Below are positions 1-5,388 of a DNA stretch of 6,381 bases, one piece after another. Position numbers and translations under genes: made by a program. The stretch is from the NCBI GenBank assembly GCA_031268525.1, contig JAIRXA010000150.1, forward strand, positions 1-6,381, given 5' to 3'. The DNA is from Coriobacteriales bacterium (GTDB lineage: Bacteria; Actinomycetota; Coriobacteriia; Coriobacteriales; UBA8131). Numbering within the stretch: position 1 is the stretch's first letter; each line of letters opens with the position of its first letter. The notes beneath the pieces are model-generated. The model saw nothing but the letters and a program-made list of their open reading frames with translations. It was not told where the DNA came from and did no database searches.

Positions 1-707
1 TCCAGAGAGCGCAGGCAGGGTACCGGCTCGCCTTCAAATCGCAGACGTCCGTAGGGGTCGTCCTCGATAACGATGATGCCGTAGGCGCGTGCGAGCTCCA
101 GCAGGTGTTTGCGACGTTGCAGGCTCATGGTCACGCCGCCGGGGTTATGGAAGGTTGGTATGGTGTAGATGAACTTCGTGCCGCGCGATCCCAGCTCGGA
201 CAGAGCTTCGGCCAGCAGGTCGGTGCGCATTCCCTCCTCGTCGAGGGGGATGGTGACGATGTGCGGCTGGTAGGCGGAGAAGGCCTGAAGCGCGCCCAGA
301 TAGGTGGGGCCCTCGGTGATGATGACATCGCCGGGGTTGATGAAGGACTTGCCGAGCAGGTCGAGCGCCTGCTGGGCGCCGGTTGTTACGGTCAGATCCT
401 CAATCTGGATAGGGATGTTGAGTTCGGCCATCAGTTGGCAGATGGTCTGTTTGATCTGCGGTCGACCGGTGGTATCGCCGTATTGCAGGCCTGCGACGCC
501 TTCTGTGCGTATGGCGTTTGCGGCGACCTCGCTGACCTGCTCCAGAGGCAGACAGCGAATGTCGGGCATGCCGCCGGAGAGTGAGATGATATCGGAGCGC
601 GATGCGGCGGCAAAAAGATCGCGCACCGCCGAGGTGCGCATCGACCCCACGCGTCGGGCGTAGAGGTCGGCCCATTCGTCAAACTGTATGAGGCCCGATG
701 TTGCCAC
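1..707 (-). CDS. PLP-dependent aminotransferase, class I/II fold (Aro8/LysN/KAT II-like), 3' end outside window
   Basis: The first 235 residues of a fold-type I aminotransferase, which moves an amino group from an amino acid to a 2-oxo acid using pyridoxal phosphate in the cytoplasm. Visible landmarks: an N-terminal arm with SMRTSAVRDLF (22-32), ISLSGGMPD (41-49), the Y76-G-D-T-T-G-R-P segment, the phosphate-binding TTGAQQ (108-113), the cofactor-contacting HNPGG (N188), and EDDPYGRL (215-222), where D216 should pair with the pyridine nitrogen and Y219 with the cofactor. The Schiff-base lysine lies beyond the left edge. The GTG at 707 is chosen because conserved-looking sequence starts at once (GLIQFDEWADLYARR, 5-19) and AGAAGG lies 10 bases upstream. 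There is no room for a GntR-type helix-turn-helix, so this is an enzyme and not a MocR regulator. Known relatives act on 2-aminoadipate, aromatic or branched-chain amino acids; the substrate cannot be told from this part. Confidence 0.93.
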   Translation of the reverse strand, partial: MATSGLIQFDEWADLYARRVGSMRTSAVRDLFAAASRSDIISLSGGMPDIRCLPLEQVSEVAANAIRTEGVAGLQYGDTTGRPQIKQTICQLMAELNIPIQIEDLTVTTGAQQALDLLGKSFINPGDVIITEGPTYLGALQAFSAYQPHIVTIPLDEEGMRTDLLAEALSELGSRGTKFIYTIPTFHNPGGVTMSLQRRKHLLELARAYGIIVIEDDPYGRLRFEGEPVPCLRSL

Positions 708-717
708 GCTGCCACAG

Positions 718-723
718 CCTTCT
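718..723 (-). promoter_or_regulatory. Ribosome binding site supporting the GTG start of the aminotransferase
   Basis: The minus strand reads AGAAGG, then 10 bases, then GTG at 707. The spacing is a little long. It matters because the reading frame stays open for many codons upstream with no ATG, GTG or TTG that I could find, and the next in-frame ATG is at residue 23, inside the conserved N-terminal arm. Confidence 0.5.
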
Positions 724-830
724 CTCGTTGAGGTCTCGTTAAGGAATAGTGTCAGGGAGTAGTAAGTGTACTCCTGTTGTGGGGGATTGCGTAGAGTCGA
801 AGCAGGGGAAGGGCAGATAGAGAGGTGGTT

Positions 831-933
831 TCGGCAAATCCAGCCTCTCGGTAAAACCGCCTCTCGGCGCAAATCCAGCCTCTCAGCAAAAGCCGCTTCT
901 ACAAATCTGCTTCGGCAAATCCAGCTTCTCAGC
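831..933. repeat. Degenerate tandem repeat, unit of about 17 bases, six imperfect copies
   Basis: On the plus strand, units resembling GGCAAATCCAGCCTCTC follow each other: 833-849, 850-865 (GGTAAAACCGCCTCTC), 866-884 (two extra bases), 885-900, 901-913 (shortened) and 914-930. The core GCAAATCCAGCCTCTC at 834-849 recurs exactly at 869-884, and with one change at 915-930. There is no constant spacer, so this is a decaying minisatellite and not a CRISPR array. Read on the minus strand, 869-853 forms a 4-bp CGCC/GGCG stem with a GAGA loop followed by GTTTT, which could be a weak terminator for the TrkA operon. Function unknown. Confidence 0.75.
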
Positions 934-942
934 TTTTTGGCG

Positions 943-1659
943 CTAGAAGGCCAAGGCCAGCAGGGCGTCGCGGACAGCGTCTTCCAAGCCCTGCTTGCTG
1001 ACGCAGATCACGGCATCACCGGGATAGAGCTGTGTCGATCCCTTGACGATTTCGAGCGCCTCTCCGCGACCGACCGCCACAAGCAGACTGCCTTCGGGCA
1101 GGGCGATGTCAGCCACGCGACAACCGGGCTGCTCTGCTTCCCTGTTGAGCTGAGCGCGTTTTGCCACCCCTGCGGCGACCCCGATGTGTCGCGGGATGGT
1201 GACCTCGGTGATAACGAGGTCACCTTGGGTCAGGGACATAACGGCATGGACGGCGCCCTCGGTCGCCTCGCTTTCGATCAGGCGGGAGATGATCGTCGTC
1301 GAAGAAACCGCCTCGATACCAATGCGTCGAAAGATGCGTTCGTTTTTGGGATTGCTCACGCGCGCAATGATGCGTGGTATCGAAAAGACCAGCGAGGCGA
1401 TCTCGCAGGAGACGAGATTTGTGTCATCGGAGCCGGTGGTCGCGACGAAGATGTCGGCCTCACCGGCGCCAGCATCGGACTGGAAGGCCGAATCGCAGCC
1501 GTCGCCGTGGATCATCAATACGCGCGAGGGCAGGTCCAGAGCAAGGCGTTCGATCGTCTTCTCATCGCGCTCGATGATGGCAACATCGTGTTTATGACGC
1601 AGCAGCGTACCCGCAAGATGTTCGCCGACCTTGCCGCCTCCGTTGATGACTACGTACAT
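943..1659 (-). CDS. trkA: TrkA family potassium uptake regulator, second of a tandem pair
   Basis: A 238-residue cytoplasmic RCK/KTN protein that binds a nucleotide and gates a Trk/Ktr-type potassium channel. An N-terminal Rossmann domain (about 1-125) carries G7-G-G-K-V-G12 after the first beta strand. The acidic E30 ends the second strand, the usual sign of NAD(H) over NADP(H) binding. A TrkA_C (RCK_C) domain fills about 150-235, ending with LYPGDAVICV, a typical closing strand of that domain. It is about half the length of E. coli TrkA, which has two such units in one chain, and matches single-unit KtrA or the paired CeoB/CeoC proteins of actinobacteria. GGAGG lies 6 bases before the ATG. 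It follows the first TrkA gene by 72 bases and probably shares its transcript. No channel subunit is in the window, so the partner is inferred. Confidence 0.92.
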   Translation of the reverse strand: MYVVINGGGKVGEHLAGTLLRHKHDVAIIERDEKTIERLALDLPSRVLMIHGDGCDSAFQSDAGAGEADIFVATTGSDDTNLVSCEIASLVFSIPRIIARVSNPKNERIFRRIGIEAVSSTTIISRLIESEATEGAVHAVMSLTQGDLVITEVTIPRHIGVAAGVAKRAQLNREAEQPGCRVADIALPEGSLLVAVGRGEALEIVKGSTQLYPGDAVICVSKQGLEDAVRDALLALAF

Positions 1660-1665
1660 GCCGTG

Positions 1666-1670
1666 CCTCC
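1666..1670 (-). promoter_or_regulatory. Strong ribosome binding site of the second TrkA gene
   Basis: GGAGG on the minus strand, 6 bases before the ATG at 1659. It lies in the 72-base gap after the first TrkA stop. I see no clear terminator or promoter in that gap, which fits co-transcription with independent translation initiation. Confidence 0.75.
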
Positions 1671-1731
1671 AGATTCTCCGCTTCCGAGCCCTGTGCCTTT
1701 GGAGACTACGTTTCCGGGTCCGTATGCTTCC

Positions 1732-2433
1732 CTAGGTATGCATATAGCGCGAGAAGTCCTCAATGAGGTCCTTGCGCACGCAGGCAATGACGATATCGCC
1801 GTCGTGGAGCACGCTGTCAGCGTTGGGGATGGAGCTCGCGGTGCCGTCCGCGCGCTCAAAGACCACGATGCGAATCTCATGCTCGCGTTCCAGAGCACCG
1901 ACCCGAATCGAACGGACGGAGTGCGCGGAGCCGTCCACGGCCGCCCTGACGGCCCCGTCCCCTTCGATCTCCGAAAGGTCCAGCGAAAAACGCAGCACCT
2001 CATAGTCACCGAAGGTATCAATATGGCTAGAGTGCCCGGCGACAATTTTCGCGTACATCTCCTCCGCCACCAGCTCGGTGCCACAGACGTAATCAAGCCC
2101 CAGTTGCAGATAGGCGTTTTTGTGGCCGGGGTTATAGAGGCGGGTGAGTACGTGCGGCACGCCATAGAGCTTGCGCCCGACCTCGGCGATCATCAGGTTG
2201 GTATTGTCGATGTCGGTGACGGCGACCAAAACATCGCATTCTTCGATGCCTGCCCCAAGGAGCACCTCTTCATCAAAACCGACACCAACAATGCGTCGCC
2301 CATCAAAGCCACGTCCCAAGCTTGCGAAGGACGCTGCATTGGTGTCGACGACCGTCACTTCGTCTGAATTGTCGGAGAAAAGCGTCGCCAATTGTGAGCC
2401 GACTCGACCACATCCCACAATGATGATGTTCAT
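1732..2433 (-). CDS. trkA: TrkA family potassium uptake regulator, first of a tandem pair
   Basis: A 233-residue single-unit RCK/KTN protein, paralogous to the next gene downstream. The Rossmann motif is G7-C-G-R-V-G12, with D30 (VVDTN) at the end of the second strand, so NAD(H) binding is expected. Compared with its partner it has D in place of E at this position and C in place of G within the glycine motif. The Rossmann domain runs to about 125 and a TrkA_C domain covers about 145-228, with LHDGDIVIACVR as its closing strand. The ATG overlaps the stop of the M28-like gene in ATGA, and the ribosome site is weak (AAGGGCG just before the ATG), so translation probably depends on ribosomes finishing the upstream gene. 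Two different half-length TrkA proteins suggest a mixed gating ring under a TrkH/KtrB-like channel encoded elsewhere. Confidence 0.92.
   Translation of the reverse strand: MNIIIVGCGRVGSQLATLFSDNSDEVTVVDTNAASFASLGRGFDGRRIVGVGFDEEVLLGAGIEECDVLVAVTDIDNTNLMIAEVGRKLYGVPHVLTRLYNPGHKNAYLQLGLDYVCGTELVAEEMYAKIVAGHSSHIDTFGDYEVLRFSLDLSEIEGDGAVRAAVDGSAHSVRSIRVGALEREHEIRIVVFERADGTASSIPNADSVLHDGDIVIACVRKDLIEDFSRYMHT
2430..2433 (-). promoter_or_regulatory. ATGA stop/start overlap coupling the M28-like gene to the first TrkA gene
   Basis: On the minus strand the last A-T-G-A holds the ATG of the TrkA gene (2433-2431) and the TGA of the M28-like gene (2432-2430). This four-base overlap usually means translational coupling, and it ties the two products to similar expression. 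Confidence 0.85.
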
Positions 2434-5324
2434 GCGCCCTTGATCGCCTCAATCACCAGATCGGTGGCATCTTGCAGATTGTCCTCTGACAGACGAGCAG
2501 CCTCGTCGTCGCTCCAGCGCCATCCAACAGGCGTGTTCTTCTTCAGGCCGATCAGCGAGATAGCACGGCCACCGCTTGCCAGTATTTCCGTCGCGTCAGT
2601 TGCGAAAATGTGGAAGTCTATCTGGCCGAGCTGGATGCCGAGAGTCTGCCCTGCTTCGGCCAGAAGTCCCTGGAGTCGGTGGTCAACACCGACCGTGCGC
2701 AGAGTTCCCTCAGAGTTGGTCATGCACAGATCGCCAATGCCTACGCCCATGACATTGATGAACAGGGCACTGCGCAGCTCGGTCGGATAGGTAGCGAGCA
2801 GATGTTTGACCCCAGCCTCTGCCGATTCATGTGCGCCAAGCGCGACGAGCCAGACCTCCTTGTCGAGCAATTCAGCACCAGCCTGCTTCAGGGCATCGGC
2901 ATTCTCGCCAAAGCTCATGCCGCCATAGGCGCCTCCGCGCCAACCGGCATCGTCGTCATCCTCGTCATTAAAGTTATCCCACGACCCGATTTCATCTCCC
3001 TTTTTGCGTGCGTCAAAATCCTCGTCCACGCCAAGCCAGGCAGAAGGGGCGCTTTCGAGTTTTTCCTTGTGACGACCCGAAAAACGATCTCCCATCGAAC
3101 CAAAGAAAGACTTGACGCGCGATTGCGGGATATTTACGACTTCGGTCTGTGTGTAGCTGCCTGTCTCGGAATACTCCTCTACAAGACTGGAGTCGTCGGC
3201 GTCCGCGATGAATATCTCCTCTTCGTTGTGATAGGCGAGCAGCTCCTCGCCGATAGGCTTCATCGTTCCGGTCGCGCCAAGGGGGACAAAGGCTCCAGTC
3301 GTGCTGACAGGAGAGTTGTCGTCGGAGAATAAGCTCTCGGTAGCAATCGGTGTCGCATCGAGCGCGGCCTGATGCATGGGGATAGCGCCGGAAACGCTGG
3401 GCAGATCACGCAGGCGGTTGCGTTGCGTCGCCGAAGAATCGACCGGCGTAGGCGCCGCGGGCGTTGAGGAAGTTGAGGCAGAAGTCGCCTCAGGAGTGGG
3501 AGCCGGGCTGAAGGTACGGGAAGGAGTATCTTCCGACGCAGGAACGACGAGGGGTTTTGTGGAGCCGTCTTCGGAAGGCAGCACCCTGAAAGCCTGCCGA
3601 TCGAATCCCGTTAGATCGGTCTGCGGAGTCAGAGGCGAACGCAGGGGTTTGAGCTCGCCGGTTTTCTCGAGGGCGGAATCAGAAGGTGCAGGCACGGGTA
3701 CAGACGCGGAGCCGGAAGACGCGGATGCGGAGGACACGGAGCTGGAGGACGCGGAGCTGGAGGACGCGGATGCGGCATTGGAGGACGCAGGTACGGAGCT
3801 GGAAGATGTGGGCGCGAAATCGGAAGCTCGTGAGTCACGAGGCGCACTGCCTGCGGAAGCGTTGTTGGGAGAAGTGGGCTTCGGTGTGCTCGCCTCGGCG
3901 ACCTGCGAGGACTGCTCCCCGCCTTGTCCACCCTGTTTTCTTTGGTCACGAGGTAAGGGGATGTCCGCAAAGCGTGAGCGCACAACCTCGTGATCACCGT
4001 CGATCCGTTCTTTGCGCTCCTTATTCTTCTCAGCCTTCTCACGTGCCTTCGTAAACCATGCAGGAGCACCATCGGGGCCTCGCTCCTGGCCCTCTGCCAG
4101 AGGGCGGCCTTGTGCATCAAGGGCTCGCTTACGGTCTTCCTCTTCCTGAGAACGTTGTTGCTCACTCTGGGCCAGAGGAGGGCGTTGAGCGATGAAGGGG
4201 CTGGTTACGAGGTTGTTGGCAATCGAGCCGATACGGGGGTCCATTGGCAGGCCCCCGTATTGTCCAGGTCGCCCGGGCTGTCCGGACCGGCCGCCTGACG
4301 CGAAAGCCTCACCTGAGGCATTGTTTTCGGAAGCTGGGGAATTCGCCATCGTCCCTGTACCGCTCGTGTCGTTTGCGTTACGAGCGCTATCAGTGTCGTC
4401 GGTGCTCTGTGCACCTGCGCCACGAGGCCGCTCTCGTACGGTGCCGCTGGATATCCGACTAACTTTTGGACCATCACTACGGGCACTATCGGCACTATCG
4501 CGCTTCTTGCGACCCCTATGGCTTTCGCCACTCTCATGTTCTGTGCTCTCCATACGCGAACGGCGACTTCTGCGCGTGCGCCTTGCCTCATCCCCATCGG
4601 CGCCAGCCAGTCCGGAGACAAGCCGTTGTGCAAGGCCGTACAGCACGGCCACGCCGGAACCATTGCAATTAGCGCCCTTGCTGTAAGGCATGAAAAAGTT
4701 GATGATTTCGACGAGAAAGGCGACCAGGGCAAGGCCGCCGCCAACACCAACCAGGACGCGAAGCACCGGGTCAAGGAGATCGGGCAGCGGTGCTATCACG
4801 AGAATTGCGAGAACAAGCAGCGCCCCGACGGTGATGTTCACGCCCAGCCGGATCGGACGGTAGCCCTGAACCAGCAGTGGGGCCGCCTGTACCTTGGCGC
4901 GCGAGGAATCGTAGTGCGCGAGGATGACGACGCGGCGATTACGCGCCGACGCGGCACCGTCAGGCAGATAGCGAGCCACGACATTTTGACTCAATGAGTT
5001 TCTGAAGAGCCTATCGAGAGGATTTCTGTCGACAAGCTCGAGCACCAGAAGAAGGGCACCGATCAGGAGCAACACAAACCCTGCGATCTGTAGAGAGGGG
5101 AGAAAGACGAGCAGTTCTGCACCGACAACCGCCAAGGCGAGGTAGACAGCACGAGTCCAATCGGTGTTGCGAGCGCAGACGAATTCATCGATCTGAACCG
5201 GGAGTCCGAAATCCTCCAGTCGGGTAGCGATGATCTCGGAAGCGTCGTTCTCCTGCTGAGTCCCAGTCGGGTGGGGCCCTACTTCAGAGACAAGCTCCTC
5301 CACGTAGTCAACCAGCTTAGCCAT
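2430..5324 (-). CDS. M28 family peptidase-like membrane protein with degenerate active site and very long disordered insertion
   Basis: 964 residues. An M28-type (aminopeptidase) fold begins at 1-50 and continues with R131-VVILAHYDSSR, where H137 and D139 match the first zinc ligand and its partner Asp. GANCNGSGVA (217-226) is the GANDNASG helix with Cys at 220 in place of the metal-bridging Asp. Near the end, VWLVALGAHE (824-833) matches the GAEE motif with H832 for the catalytic Glu and E833 kept. INVMGVG (856-862) lacks the zinc-binding Asp, and FATDATE (907-913) has A911 where the last zinc His is expected. Four membrane segments lie at about 57-76, 79-98, 159-180 and 186-211. There is no signal peptide, and arginine-rich loops (100-108, 128-131, 248-257) put the soluble parts in the cytoplasm. 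Residues about 240-770 are low-complexity: R/S-rich, then G/P/Q-rich, a charged K/E stretch (390-440), a Ser/Ala array (505-543), and an acidic end (DEDDDD, 787-792). The ATG follows AGGAGG with 4 bases between. Any peptidase activity is doubtful. Confidence 0.88.
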   Translation of the reverse strand: MAKLVDYVEELVSEVGPHPTGTQQENDASEIIATRLEDFGLPVQIDEFVCARNTDWTRAVYLALAVVGAELLVFLPSLQIAGFVLLLIGALLLVLELVDRNPLDRLFRNSLSQNVVARYLPDGAASARNRRVVILAHYDSSRAKVQAAPLLVQGYRPIRLGVNITVGALLVLAILVIAPLPDLLDPVLRVLVGVGGGLALVAFLVEIINFFMPYSKGANCNGSGVAVLYGLAQRLVSGLAGADGDEARRTRRSRRSRMESTEHESGESHRGRKKRDSADSARSDGPKVSRISSGTVRERPRGAGAQSTDDTDSARNANDTSGTGTMANSPASENNASGEAFASGGRSGQPGRPGQYGGLPMDPRIGSIANNLVTSPFIAQRPPLAQSEQQRSQEEEDRKRALDAQGRPLAEGQERGPDGAPAWFTKAREKAEKNKERKERIDGDHEVVRSRFADIPLPRDQRKQGGQGGEQSSQVAEASTPKPTSPNNASAGSAPRDSRASDFAPTSSSSVPASSNAASASSSSASSSSVSSASASSGSASVPVPAPSDSALEKTGELKPLRSPLTPQTDLTGFDRQAFRVLPSEDGSTKPLVVPASEDTPSRTFSPAPTPEATSASTSSTPAAPTPVDSSATQRNRLRDLPSVSGAIPMHQAALDATPIATESLFSDDNSPVSTTGAFVPLGATGTMKPIGEELLAYHNEEEIFIADADDSSLVEEYSETGSYTQTEVVNIPQSRVKSFFGSMGDRFSGRHKEKLESAPSAWLGVDEDFDARKKGDEIGSWDNFNDEDDDDAGWRGGAYGGMSFGENADALKQAGAELLDKEVWLVALGAHESAEAGVKHLLATYPTELRSALFINVMGVGIGDLCMTNSEGTLRTVGVDHRLQGLLAEAGQTLGIQLGQIDFHIFATDATEILASGGRAISLIGLKKNTPVGWRWSDDEAARLSEDNLQDATDLVIEAIKGA
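3702..3776 (-). repeat. Five-copy 15-base tandem repeat encoding Ser/Ala pentapeptides
   Basis: Inside the M28-like gene, five 15-base units follow head to tail (on the plus strand GACGCGGAGCTGGAG and close variants). In the coding frame they give AASAS, SSSAS, SSSVS, SASAS and SGSAS at residues 517-541. Because the unit is a multiple of three, copy-number changes would lengthen or shorten the linker without breaking the frame. A diverged sixth unit may sit at about 3784-3804 on the plus strand. Confidence 0.85.
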
Positions 5325-5327
5325 CAG

Positions 5328-5334
5328 CCCTCCT
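5328..5334 (-). promoter_or_regulatory. Ribosome binding site of the M28-like gene
   Basis: AGGAGGG on the minus strand, 3-4 bases before the ATG at 5324. The spacing is short but the match is strong, and no other in-frame start lies nearby, so it fixes the start. Confidence 0.75.
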
Positions 5335-5359
5335 GCGTCCGAAAGGGGTACTTCGCCTC

Positions 5360-5365
5360 ATTATA
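5360..5365 (-). promoter_or_regulatory. Candidate -10 box of a promoter for the M28-like/TrkA operon
   Basis: A perfect TATAAT on the minus strand, 35 bases upstream of the ATG at 5324, in the only gap between the anchored helical protein and the M28-like gene. No good TTGACA stands 16-19 bases upstream, so the promoter, if real, may need an activator or tolerate a poor -35. The gap has no clear terminator, so read-through from the upstream gene may also feed this operon. Confidence 0.45.
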
Positions 5366-5388
5366 ACGCTCTTTGGCTCTGAGGGACG

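Larger units (their letters stand above)
708..942. other. Intergenic region between the second TrkA gene and the aminotransferase
   Basis: No gene is supported here. The half nearest the TrkA stop (about 831-933) is a degenerate tandem repeat, described separately. The half nearest the aminotransferase must hold its leader and probably a promoter. TACACT on the minus strand (770-765) could be a -10 box, but no convincing -35 stands 16-19 bases upstream, so I do not call it. No strong terminator follows the TrkA stop, so read-through into the aminotransferase is possible. Confidence 0.6.

Noticed and set aside
131..715. Several short minus-strand frames, one starting with GTG at 715
   Set aside because: They overlap the aminotransferase in other frames. 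Only the frame starting at 707 gives the aminotransferase motifs through to base 1.
765..770. TACACT as the -10 box of an aminotransferase promoter
   Set aside because: No acceptable -35 hexamer at the right distance; such hexamers are frequent by chance.
853..869. Rho-independent terminator after the TrkA operon
   Set aside because: The stem is only 4 bp, and a G separates it from four T residues. It is mentioned as a possibility within the repeat, but is too weak to call.
831..933. Possible CRISPR array
   Set aside because: Units are about 17 bases, imperfect and directly adjacent, with no unique spacers of constant length and no cas genes nearby.
766..2367. A 533-codon open frame on the plus strand
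   Set aside because: It runs antisense across both TrkA genes, the gap between them and the noncoding repeat. It shows no recognisable domain and no ribosome site. Long antisense frames are common opposite GC-rich genes.
2610..3332. A 240-codon plus-strand frame
   Set aside because: Antisense to the C-terminal M28 half and acidic linker, with no recognisable motif.
3376..3993. A plus-strand frame rich in Glu-Asp-Ala repeats, resembling an acidic repeat protein
   Set aside because: It is the mirror of the Ser/Ala pentapeptide repeat in the M28-like gene, whose frame is open for 964 codons with recognisable domains at both ends.
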